From assembly GCA_937983475.1 (NCBI GenBank), contig CALJZV010000438.1, forward strand, positions 1 through 6,122: 6,122 nt of DNA, written 5' to 3'. Below are positions 1-6,026 of this stretch, in pieces. The position numbers were made by a program, and so were the translations under genes. Origin of the DNA: an uncultured Verrucomicrobiales bacterium (GTDB lineage Bacteria; Verrucomicrobiota; Verrucomicrobiia; Limisphaerales; JACDHS01). The notes under the pieces were generated by a model that saw nothing but the letters and a program-made list of their open reading frames with translations, searched no databases and was not told the DNA's origin. Each line of letters opens with the position of its first letter. Positions within the stretch are counted from its first letter, which is position 1.

Positions 1-912
1 CCGTTGTTGCAAGGACAGGGCGGCCCCTCCACCAACACGGTGCTGCTCTCCCTGTTCAATCCTTTCGGGGCCCAGTTGATGGTTTCCAACGCAGTACTTT
101 CCATTAGAAAACAGGAAATGGCTCAACCCCACTTCGTCTTGCAGCATGCGGATCGCCGGGTTGCTGTTGCCAGTTTGGATAACGGAGTGGTCCACCTGCG
201 CCTGTTGCGAAATGGCCGCCCGGTCGCTCCAGGCTGGCGACTGGCTGGCCTGGGAGATTTCAACGGGGACGAGCAACCCGACATCCTTTGGCAGAATACC
301 AACGGCACTCTGGCTGCCTGGTATTTGGATGGCACCAACATCATCAGCGCCGGATTTTTAATTTCTGCAAAACCCGTTGCAAACGGATGGCGCGCTGTCG
401 GAGTTGCAGATTTGAATGGAGACACCAAGCCCGACATCCTTTGGCAGCACGAGACGGGCCGGTTGGCCGCATGGTTCATGGACCGCACCAATCGCGTTTC
501 CTCCACGTTGCTGCGGGATGGCAAACCTGTTTTACCGGGATGGCAACTTGCGGGCTTGAGCGACTTGAACCGCAACGGAAAGACCGATTTTCTTTGGCAA
601 CACTCCGATGGCCGCCTCGGTGTGTGGTACATGAACGGCATTCAATTCCTGGGGTCGGGCCAGATTCGCAATCACCTCGGAAACCCCTTGGGGCAAAACT
701 GGCGGGCCATGGGCCTTTGGGACAAAGGCATCCAGGGCGGAAATCCTTGTATGCTCATTCAACACAAGCATGTGGGCCTTTACCTGGTGGAATGGCAAAT
801 GGCCGAAGTGACCATGGGGAGCACTTCAAAAATGGGAGATTCGCAAATTCTTCACCATGCCGATCCCGCTTACAACGGATGGCGCATTGAGGCGATTTAT
901 CCCGAAAACTAA
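1..912 (+). CDS. FG-GAP/VCBS-like repeat protein, 3' part only
   Basis: The frame is open from the first base, so the 5' end lies outside the window; in-frame ATGs at 79 and 118 are probably internal. Counting residues from base 4, the opening stretch (VLLSLFNPFG...VLSI) looks like the end of a beta-sandwich domain. Repeats follow, each with a D-x-N-x-D-x-x-x-D loop, then an (I/F)LWQ strand, a G-x-LxxWYxDG strand, and a GW turn. The loops start at D85, D136 and D187, an exact 51-residue period, with a degenerate copy at D240 (DKGIQGGNP). A partial unit lacking the acidic loop precedes them (FVLQ near residue 43). This D/N loop is the calcium-binding signature of FG-GAP/VCBS blades, which build beta-propellers on secreted or surface proteins. 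The protein ends shortly after a final NGWR turn, which suggests a closed propeller. No catalytic residues are recognisable. The role is unknown; adhesion or substrate binding is a guess. The repeat family call is firm, the function is not. Confidence 0.85.
   Translation, partial: PLLQGQGGPSTNTVLLSLFNPFGAQLMVSNAVLSIRKQEMAQPHFVLQHADRRVAVASLDNGVVHLRLLRNGRPVAPGWRLAGLGDFNGDEQPDILWQNTNGTLAAWYLDGTNIISAGFLISAKPVANGWRAVGVADLNGDTKPDILWQHETGRLAAWFMDRTNRVSSTLLRDGKPVLPGWQLAGLSDLNRNGKTDFLWQHSDGRLGVWYMNGIQFLGSGQIRNHLGNPLGQNWRAMGLWDKGIQGGNPCMLIQHKHVGLYLVEWQMAEVTMGSTSKMGDSQILHHADPAYNGWRIEAIYPEN
256..720 (+). repeat. Tandem 153-base coding repeats (FG-GAP blades)
   Basis: Three units of 51 codons start at 256, 409 and 562. 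The first two share an exact 18-base block encoding PDILWQ, at 277-294 and 430-447, exactly 153 bases apart; the third copy at 583 is diverged. A fourth, degraded unit begins near 721. The pattern fits internal duplication of propeller blades followed by divergence. Confidence 0.8.
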
Positions 913-937
913 ATCGCACGGTCCTGTTAGCGGCTCG

Positions 938-950
938 GGGAACTATTCCC
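938..950 (+). other. Small intergenic hairpin
   Basis: GGGAA (938-942) and TTCCC (946-950) form a 5-bp stem with a 3-base loop, 26 bases after the stop of the FG-GAP gene. No T-run follows, so it does not look like an intrinsic terminator. It may protect or end the upstream message, or be chance. Confidence 0.3.
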
Positions 951-970
951 AACTGTTTCCTCGGGCGAAT

Positions 971-988
971 TTTCCTGTTATCAGGAAA
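971..988 (+). promoter_or_regulatory. Hairpin covering the ribosome binding site of the 992 gene
   Basis: TTTCCTG (971-977) and CAGGAAA (982-988) are a perfect 7-bp inverted repeat with a TTAT loop. The 3' arm contains AGGA (983-986), the only Shine-Dalgarno-like sequence before the ATG at 992, with a 5-base spacer. When folded, the hairpin would hide the ribosome binding site, so it could lower or condition translation. The structure is seen directly; the regulatory role is inferred. The stem is mostly A-T and short, so stability is modest. Confidence 0.4.
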
Positions 989-991
989 CCC

Positions 992-1954
992 ATGAACCAG
1001 CTTTTATTTTCTCTCCAGTTGATGGCGATGGCCTCCATGGCCCTGGCCGCCGAGCCCAAAGTCTTCGTTCCGCAAATCGAAGGTTCATGGTGGCAGGTGG
1101 CCGGGAATCCCGATCTTGGCGAACTGACCGGCTCCCGGCAGCAGCCGGTGGACTTTGCGGTCTGGCAGGCCGCGGACGGCACCTGGCAGCTTTGGTCGTG
1201 CATTCGCGGCACCAAAACTCCCGGCAATACCCGTTTATTTTACCGATGGGAGGGCCGCAAGCTCACCGACGCGAACTGGAAACCGATGGGCATCGCCATG
1301 CAGGCCGATGCATCGCTTGGCGAAACGCCCGGCGGCCTACAGGCGCCGCATGTGTTCCGCCACGGCAAGCTGTTCTACATGTTTTATGGCGACTGGGAGA
1401 ACATCTGCGTGGCCACCAGCACCGACGGCAAAACCTTCACCCGGCGCGTCAACGCCGGTGGCCGCACCGGCCTGTTCACCGAAGGCAAGGGCAACAACAC
1501 CCGCGACGCGATGGTGCTGCGAATCGGCGATCTGTGGCACTGCTATTACACCGCGTTTCCCAAAAAAGAAGGCGCGGTGTTCTGCCGCACATCCAAGGAT
1601 TTGCTTAACTGGAGCGATTCCCGTCGCGTGGCGTTTGGCGGGCGCGCCGGCAGCGGGCCGCTGGACGCGGAATGTCCCTTTGTCTTCGAGCGCAAGCGCG
1701 GTGAGTTTTACCTCTTCCGCACGCAACGCTACGGGCGCGACGCCATCACCCGCATTTATCGTTCCAACGATCCGCTCCGGTTTGGAATCAATGAGGACGA
1801 AACCTATTTTGTTTCCACCCTTCCCGTGGCCGCGCCGGAACTCATCCAGCACAAGGGCAAACTTTACATTGCCGCGCTGCGCACGGGTTTGGATGGCATC
1901 CAAGTGGCTCGCCTCAAATGGGTGCCCAGAAACCAGCAAATCTCAACACCTTAA
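992..1954 (+). CDS. Secreted GH43/GH32-like five-bladed propeller protein
   Basis: A 320-residue protein. The ATG at 992 is chosen because it follows AGGA at 983-986 and begins a plausible signal peptide (MNQLLFSLQLMAMASMALAA, cleavage likely before EPK). An in-frame ATG at 857 would overlap the upstream gene by 56 bases and bury the signal peptide. The mature part resembles the furanosidase superfamily (GH32/GH43/GH68/GH117-like): a candidate nucleophile D54 in VDFAVW, the transition-state stabiliser motif RD at R171-D172 (TRDAMVL), and the acid/base motif EC at E227-C228 (DAECPFVF). Their order and spacing match that fold. Blade-like strands recur (LFYRWEG, LFYMFYGDW, WHCYYTA, EFYLFRTQRYG, KLYIAAL). 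The expected role is hydrolysis of a plant or algal polysaccharide side chain or oligosaccharide outside the cytoplasm; the substrate cannot be read from the sequence. It could also be a catalytically altered relative. Export and fold are likely, enzyme activity is inferred. It ends 65 bases before sppA. Confidence 0.72.
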   Translation: MNQLLFSLQLMAMASMALAAEPKVFVPQIEGSWWQVAGNPDLGELTGSRQQPVDFAVWQAADGTWQLWSCIRGTKTPGNTRLFYRWEGRKLTDANWKPMGIAMQADASLGETPGGLQAPHVFRHGKLFYMFYGDWENICVATSTDGKTFTRRVNAGGRTGLFTEGKGNNTRDAMVLRIGDLWHCYYTAFPKKEGAVFCRTSKDLLNWSDSRRVAFGGRAGSGPLDAECPFVFERKRGEFYLFRTQRYGRDAITRIYRSNDPLRFGINEDETYFVSTLPVAAPELIQHKGKLYIAALRTGLDGIQVARLKWVPRNQQISTP

Positions 1955-2019
1955 TCGCCGCGCCAATCGGGGCAATACCGCTTGCCGGGCTTATGGCGTT
2001 AAACTAGCCTTCGCGCATC

Positions 2020-3342
2020 ATGGATCCGAATCAGCCCAGTGAGCCGCAGAAGCCGGGACCGCACGACGAGCCAAAACCTGAAGCCTCCGCATCCTCAGAA
2101 GCGCCGCAGGAAACCGCGCCGCCGTCCGACGCCACGGGCTCCATTCCTCCCTCGGAGCCGACGCCGCCTTCGGCTGCCGCAAATCTGGGCGCGCAGGCCG
2201 CTCCGCCACCACCGCGCATGTCCCCGCCTCCGCCTCCCTTGACGCCTCCTCCGCCTCCGCCATTGATGATGCCGCCGCCACCGCCGCCGCGAAAACGCAG
2301 CAAGGCCTGGCTGGTGTTGCTCCTGTTGGGATTGGGCATGGTTTTTGTCCTGGTACTGTTGACATCAGGAAGCCTGTTCCGGGCGGCGTTGAGCCCCGGA
2401 AAATCGGTCTCCCACAAGCGTCACTATTTGCAGGAATACACCATCGAGAACAACGCCTCGAAAAACAAGATTGCCATCGTCGAGGTCGAGGGTGTCATCA
2501 CCAGCGCCGACAACAGCCGCAAGGGCGACAACATGGTGGAATTCATCCGCCAGCAATTGCGGATTGCCACGCGGGATTCCCACGTCAAGGCCATCCTTCT
2601 GAAGATCAATTCCCCGGGCGGCGAAGTGCTCGCCTCGGATGAAATTTACAACGAACTCGCCGACTTCCAAGAGATCACTGGAAAACCGGTCGTCGCCTCC
2701 ATGCAGACGGTTGCGGCCTCGGGCGGCTATTACGTGGCGGCACCGTGCCGCTGGATTGTGGCCAACGAACTGACCATCACCGGCAGCATCGGCGTCATCC
2801 TGCACGGCTTTAATTACCGCGGGCTCATGGACAAAATCGGCCTGCGCCCCGAGGTGTATAAGAGCGGCGAGTTCAAGGATATGCTCAGCGGCATGCGCAA
2901 GCCCGAGGAGGTGCCCGAGGAAGAGCGCGAGATGGTGCAGTCGCTCATCATGGAAACCTACACGAAGTTCACCAACATCGTCGAAACCGGGCGGTCGGAG
3001 TCGTATTCAGCCACCAGCAAATTAAATGAGCCGGGCCGCACGCTGGAGCCGATGTGGACGGAATTTGTGGATGGCCGGGTGCTGTCCGGCCGCCAAGCCT
3101 ATGAAATCGGCTTTGTGGATGAACTGGGCAACTTTGAAGTGGCCATTGAGCGCGCCAAAATTCTGGCCGGCATCACCAATGCGAATCTCATTCAGTACGA
3201 GCAGCCCTTTGATCTCGGCGATTTGTTCAGCCTTTTTGGCACCGCCGAGAGCCGGTCCACCATCAAGGTGGATTTGGGCGTGGACTTTCCTAGGCTTCAG
3301 CCCGGATGCCTTTATTTCCTTTACAGGCAGGCGTTGCCATGA
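2020..3342 (+). CDS. sppA: Signal peptide peptidase SppA (S49), proline-rich N-terminus
   Basis: A 440-residue membrane serine protease that degrades signal peptides left after protein export. Residues 1-90 are a hydrophilic, Pro/Glu-rich cytoplasmic arm ending in four proline runs (62-65, 69-73, 76-81, 85-90). Basic R91-K95 then precedes one membrane segment (about 96-115), predicted N-in with the protease domain outside. The S49 domain follows, beginning near KNKIAIVEVEGVI. Ser234 in AASGGYY is the nucleophile and Lys286 in GEFKDM the general base; their 52-residue spacing equals that of Bacillus subtilis SppA (S147/K199). SPGG at 198-201 supplies the substrate-binding/oxyanion loop. This is the short single-domain form, not the E. 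coli-type tandem-domain form. The ATG at 2020 has no clear Shine-Dalgarno. The stop overlaps an ATG (ATGA, 3339-3342), and upp starts 51 bases downstream, so co-transcription is likely. The polyproline runs would be expected to need EF-P for smooth translation. Confidence 0.95.
   Translation: MDPNQPSEPQKPGPHDEPKPEASASSEAPQETAPPSDATGSIPPSEPTPPSAAANLGAQAAPPPPRMSPPPPPLTPPPPPPLMMPPPPPPRKRSKAWLVLLLLGLGMVFVLVLLTSGSLFRAALSPGKSVSHKRHYLQEYTIENNASKNKIAIVEVEGVITSADNSRKGDNMVEFIRQQLRIATRDSHVKAILLKINSPGGEVLASDEIYNELADFQEITGKPVVASMQTVAASGGYYVAAPCRWIVANELTITGSIGVILHGFNYRGLMDKIGLRPEVYKSGEFKDMLSGMRKPEEVPEEEREMVQSLIMETYTKFTNIVETGRSESYSATSKLNEPGRTLEPMWTEFVDGRVLSGRQAYEIGFVDELGNFEVAIERAKILAGITNANLIQYEQPFDLGDLFSLFGTAESRSTIKVDLGVDFPRLQPGCLYFLYRQALP
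2203..2289 (+). repeat. Low-complexity polyproline-coding tract in sppA
   Basis: Encodes residues 62-90 of SppA, of which 21 of 29 are proline, in runs of 4, 5, 6 and 6 separated by short RMS, LT and LMM linkers. Codons are a mix of CCG, CCT, CCC and CCA, so this is not a pure nucleotide microsatellite and selection on the protein is plausible. It lies just before the membrane segment. Confidence 0.9.
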
Positions 3343-3386
3343 AAACCGACTACAACCGCACCAAACCATCGTCTCGTCAGTCCTGA
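3339..3386 (+). other. 15-codon micro-ORF between sppA and upp
   Basis: The ATG overlaps the sppA stop as ATGA and the frame reads MKTDYNRTKPSSRQS before TGA at 3384-3386, only 7 bases before the upp ATG. It probably does not make a functional peptide. It could let ribosomes finishing sppA continue to the upp start, which has no clear Shine-Dalgarno. It may equally be chance. Confidence 0.2.
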
Positions 3387-3393
3387 AAAACCC

Positions 3394-4029
3394 ATGCCCT
3401 CCTCCCTGAAAAACGTCACGGTCATCCAGCACCCGCTGGTCCAGCACAACCTCACCCGCCTGCGCGACGAGCGCACCGGCCCGCAGGAATTCCGCCGGGT
3501 GCTGAGCGAAATCTCCGCGCTGATGGTGTATGAGGCGACGCGGTCCTTCGATGTGCAGCCTCTCGAGGTCCGGACGCCGCTGGAAAAAACCAAGGGCTAC
3601 CGGCTCAAGCGCGAGGTGTTGCTGGTGCCGATTCTGCGAGCCGGGCTGGGCATGCTCGATTCCATTTTGCAGTTGATTCCCCATGCGCGGGTCGGGTTCA
3701 TCGGGCTCAAGCGCGAGGAGAAAACGCTCCAGGCAACCTCCTATCACAAAAGCCTTCCTGAAAACCTGAAAAACTTTGAAGTGATCCTCATTGATCCGAT
3801 GCTGGCCACTGGCGGCAGCACCGTGGCGGCGATGCAACTGCTGGCCGAGCGCGACGCCACGCATGTGCGCATGGTCAACCTGATCGCTTCGCCCGAGGGC
3901 ATCCGCCAGGTGCGGGAGCATTTTGGCGACGTGCCCATCTTCACCGCGTCGGTGGACCGCCAGTTGAACAAGAAAGGCTACATTTTGCCGGGGCTCGGAG
4001 ACGCGGGCGACCGGTTGTTTGGCGTTTGA
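3394..4029 (+). CDS. upp: Uracil phosphoribosyltransferase
   Basis: A 211-residue cytosolic enzyme of pyrimidine salvage that joins uracil to PRPP to give UMP and pyrophosphate. Length matches the family (about 208-210). The family blocks appear in order: VPILRAGLGM at residues 78-87; the VGFIGLKREEKTL region, which corresponds to VGHIGLYRDxxTL in relatives; the PRPP-binding loop LIDPMLATGGST at 132-143; and the C-terminal uracil-binding segment GYILPGLGDAGDRLFG at 195-210. The ATG at 3394 is the natural start because ITVxxHP-like sequence (VTVIQHPLVQHNLT) follows directly. It sits 51 bases after sppA and 37 bases before the M24 gene, so the three genes may form one transcript. Upp is often controlled with a uracil permease or pyrR, but neither is present here. 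Nothing in the sequence looks damaged. Confidence 0.97.
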   Translation: MPSSLKNVTVIQHPLVQHNLTRLRDERTGPQEFRRVLSEISALMVYEATRSFDVQPLEVRTPLEKTKGYRLKREVLLVPILRAGLGMLDSILQLIPHARVGFIGLKREEKTLQATSYHKSLPENLKNFEVILIDPMLATGGSTVAAMQLLAERDATHVRMVNLIASPEGIRQVREHFGDVPIFTASVDRQLNKKGYILPGLGDAGDRLFGV

Positions 4030-4066
4030 TTTTTTTTCCGGTTCAGTTTCTGCTGTGAAGCTTTCC

Positions 4067-5197
4067 ATGAAAGGCGAGAATCTCCTCATCGTGGCCGACA
4101 GCGAGCATGACGCGAACATGCTCTATGCTGTGGGCCTGTTCGTGCCCGACCCGTTCATTTACATGCGGCTCAAGGGCAAGTGCCACATCGTGATGAGCGA
4201 CTTGGAGATTGACCGCGCCCGCAAGCAGGCCCGCCACTGCAAAATTCTGTCCTGGAGCGCCTACGCCCAGAAGCTGCGCCGCAAGGGCGTGCGCTGGCCC
4301 AGTTTCGGCCAGGTGATTGCTGAGATTCTGCGCCAGAAGAAAATTAAAAAGGTCACAGTGCCCGGCACCTTCCCCCACGGCATTGCCAGCGAGTTGGAGG
4401 AATTGAACATTCGCGTCGACCCGACCGAGGGCACGTTTTTCCCGGAACGCGAACTCAAGAGCGCCGACGAAGTGAAGAAAATCAGCGCCGCTTTGATGAT
4501 GGCTGAGGTGGGGCTGGCCGAGGGCATTCAATTGCTCAAGCGCGCCAAGGTTGGCAAGGACCGCAAGCTGCTGCACAACCATGTGCCGCTGACATCGGAG
4601 AAGCTTCGCGCGGTAATCGACACGGCCATCATTCAGGCCGGCGGCCTGGCCAGCCACACCATCGTGGCCGGCGGCAAGCAGGGTTGCGATCCGCATGAGC
4701 GCGGCTACGGCGTGCTTCGCGCCAACGAGCCGATCATCCTGGATGTGTTTCCCCGCTCACAGAAGACCGGTTATTTTGGCGACATCACCCGCACGGTGGT
4801 CAAGGGGCGCGCCTCCGAGGCCGTTAAAAAAATGTACCACACCGTGTTTCGCGGGCAGGAGATTGGCTTTGAAAAACTGGCCGATGGCGTGACCGGCGCC
4901 GAGGTGCATCGCGCCGTGCAGGATTACTTCACCAAAGAAGGGTTCAAGACCGGAAAACGCCAGGGCAAAATGGAGGGCTTCTTCCACGGCACCGGACACG
5001 GGCTGGGCCTGGAAATCCACGAGTCGCCGCGCGTCAGCGCCACCTCGCCCGACACGCTCCAGGCCGGGCACGTGGTCACTGTGGAGCCGGGACTGTATTA
5101 CCCGAGCATCGGGGGCGTTCGCCTGGAGGATGTGGCCTATATTTTGCCCAACAGCGTCCGGAACCTGACAAAGTTCGAGAAGGTGCTGGAAGTGTGA
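4067..5197 (+). CDS. M24 family metallopeptidase (Xaa-Pro aminopeptidase/dipeptidase type)
   Basis: A 376-residue pita-bread peptidase that probably removes an N-terminal residue from Xaa-Pro peptides in the cytoplasm. The N-terminal creatinase-like domain spans roughly 1-140 and the M24 domain 145-376. The five dimetal ligands are visible: D226 (ILDVFP), D239 (FGDITRT), H311 (GTGHGLG), E340 (VEPGLYYP) and E354 (VRLEDV). Supporting histidines are H210 (CDPHERG), H307 and H318 (EIHES), matching the H243/H350/H361 pattern of E. coli PepP. D226 and D239 are 13 apart rather than the 11 of PepP. The ATG at 4067 is preferred, with GAAG at 4057-4060 upstream. A TTG at 4019, overlapping upp by 11 bases, and a GTG at 4055 are possible longer starts. 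Length fits the PepQ-like group better than PepP, and substrate choice cannot be decided. No signal peptide is seen. Confidence 0.92.
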   Translation: MKGENLLIVADSEHDANMLYAVGLFVPDPFIYMRLKGKCHIVMSDLEIDRARKQARHCKILSWSAYAQKLRRKGVRWPSFGQVIAEILRQKKIKKVTVPGTFPHGIASELEELNIRVDPTEGTFFPERELKSADEVKKISAALMMAEVGLAEGIQLLKRAKVGKDRKLLHNHVPLTSEKLRAVIDTAIIQAGGLASHTIVAGGKQGCDPHERGYGVLRANEPIILDVFPRSQKTGYFGDITRTVVKGRASEAVKKMYHTVFRGQEIGFEKLADGVTGAEVHRAVQDYFTKEGFKTGKRQGKMEGFFHGTGHGLGLEIHESPRVSATSPDTLQAGHVVTVEPGLYYPSIGGVRLEDVAYILPNSVRNLTKFEKVLEV

Positions 5198-5456
5198 TTT
5201 CCGCCGGGCATGCCAAACAATGAGCCAACTAGCGTGCCGCCATGCCCTTCATCCTGAAAACAGCAGTGGAACAACAAAGTAAGAAAGGCACAAAAGCGGC
5301 CCAGAAAGGAAAGGGCATCGAGTTGACATGGAACCGGCAAGGCCACCCCAAAAGTGACACCTTTTGCATCTTGAAAGGCTGTTGCGCACCTTCAACTTGG
5401 AGTCTTGGTTCCTTTGTTGTTTATTTCCAATGGGGGTTCATTTTTCCAATAGCCAC
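5198..5456. other. 259-base gap between the M24 gene and pgpA
   Basis: No recognised gene. GGGCATG (5206-5212) and CATGCCC (5241-5247) form a 7-bp inverted repeat with a 28-base loop and no T-run, so it is not a convincing terminator. Positions 5276-5315 are A/G-rich and 5395-5450 are T-rich, a base composition unlike the genes on either side. TTGACA at 5323-5328 matches a -35 box, but no -10 box stands at 15-19 bases. A weak hairpin, TTGAAAGG...CCTTCAA, spans 5371-5395. The stretch probably holds the pgpA promoter and leader, but I cannot place it. Confidence 0.4.
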
Positions 5457-5460
5457 ATGA
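5242..5460 (+). CDS. Doubtful 72-codon ORF upstream of pgpA
   Basis: Starts MPFILKTAVEQQSKKG, with a Lys/Gln-rich first half and a hydrophobic, aromatic second half (SLGSFVVYFQWGFIFPIA). I recognise no family. Against it: third-codon-position GC is about one half, lower than the flanking genes, no ribosome binding site is evident, and the second half follows the T-rich tract. For it: its stop overlaps the pgpA ATG as ATGA (5457-5460), the classic layout for coupled genes. A short C-terminal membrane segment is conceivable. Most likely non-coding. Confidence 0.15.
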   Translation: MPFILKTAVEQQSKKGTKAAQKGKGIELTWNRQGHPKSDTFCILKGCCAPSTWSLGSFVVYFQWGFIFPIAT

Positions 5461-5996
5461 ACTCATTCATCCTCTGGCTGGCGCAGGGAGGCGGCTCGGG
5501 GCGGATTCCCCACGGGCCGGGCACCTTTGGATCGCTGGTGGGCATGCTGTGGTTCTGCGCCCTCTTGCTGCCCGGTTCGCCATGGATTTTTGCGGCGGGC
5601 GTCCTCGCGAGCGTTTTCCTTTCGGTGTGGGTCTGCGGTCGGGCTGAAATCATCCTCGGCCAGGAAGACCCCGGCTCGGTGGTGCTGGACGAGATTATCG
5701 CCATCCCGATCTGTTTTGCCTGGTGGCTCGGCGTTTTATTTTTCCAGAAGGGCATTTGGCCTGGCGCCGCTTATTTTTTCACCGGCCGGGGCATGCTGAT
5801 GACTGCGGCGGTGTTCGTTTTGTTTCGCATTGCTGACATCGCCAAGCCATGGCCCGTGAGCCAAAGCCAGTCGCTCCATGGCGGCTGGGGCGTCACCCTG
5901 GATGATGTGCTGGCCGCGCTGTATGTGAACGTGGTCCTTGCACTGGCCTGGTGGTGGCGCCCGGAGTGGTTTGGAGAAGGCTCGGAGCGTGTCTGA
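5457..5996 (+). CDS. pgpA: Phosphatidylglycerophosphatase A
   Basis: A 179-residue inner-membrane enzyme that removes the phosphate from phosphatidylglycerophosphate, the last step of phosphatidylglycerol synthesis. Family blocks are in order: the GSGRIPHGPGTFGS loop (about residues 13-26), matching GxGxxPxxPGTxGS; EDPGSVVLDE at 70-79 with acidic D71, D78 and E79; FRIADIAKPWP at 123-133 with R124, D127 and K130; and GGWGVTLDD ending at D149-D150. Four to five hydrophobic segments surround these (for example 24-42, 45-62, 80-97, 112-125 and 151-168). The ATG at 5457 is chosen because MNSFILWLAQGGGSGRIP matches the usual family start. In-frame ATGs at 5430 and 5364 would add 9 or 31 residues unlike the family. 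No clear Shine-Dalgarno is visible. It is separated from the M24 gene by 259 bases, so it likely has its own promoter. Confidence 0.93.
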   Translation: MNSFILWLAQGGGSGRIPHGPGTFGSLVGMLWFCALLLPGSPWIFAAGVLASVFLSVWVCGRAEIILGQEDPGSVVLDEIIAIPICFAWWLGVLFFQKGIWPGAAYFFTGRGMLMTAAVFVLFRIADIAKPWPVSQSQSLHGGWGVTLDDVLAALYVNVVLALAWWWRPEWFGEGSERV

Positions 5997-6026
5997 AATT
6001 CCGGACTTATTCTCATTGTAAATGAC

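Noticed and set aside
857..991. Longer start (ATG at 857) for the glycosidase-like gene
   Set aside because: It overlaps the FG-GAP gene by 56 bases, adds arginine/lysine-rich sequence with no family resemblance, and places the clear signal peptide inside the protein.
1337..1939. 200-codon open frame on the - strand
   Set aside because: It lies entirely opposite the glycosidase-like gene, is Ala/Gly/Val-rich as expected for a shadow of GC-rich coding DNA, and shows no family motifs.
1982..2005. TTGCCG and TAAACT as a promoter for sppA
   Set aside because: The 12-base spacer is too short for a sigma-70 promoter and both boxes match only partly.
2031..2417. Glycine-rich open frame on the - strand
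   Set aside because: It is the complement of the polyproline codons of sppA; GGN runs arise automatically.
4030..4037. Run of eight T right after the upp stop, as a possible intrinsic terminator
   Set aside because: No GC-rich stem stands directly before it; the only pairing is CCGG at 4011-4014 with CCGG at 4038-4041 across a 23-base loop. The M24 gene starts 29 bases later.
3022..4119. 365-codon open frame on the - strand opposite sppA and upp
   Set aside because: Both + strand genes here have full sets of conserved motifs. The antisense translation is rich in His, Gln and Arg with no recognisable domain.
5207..5214. GGCATGCC palindrome
   Set aside because: An isolated 8-base palindrome is expected by chance and has no repeat or partner that suggests a binding site.
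5323..5328. TTGACA as the -35 box of a pgpA promoter
   Set aside because: No sequence like TATAAT occurs 15-19 bases downstream; that stretch is rich in C and A.
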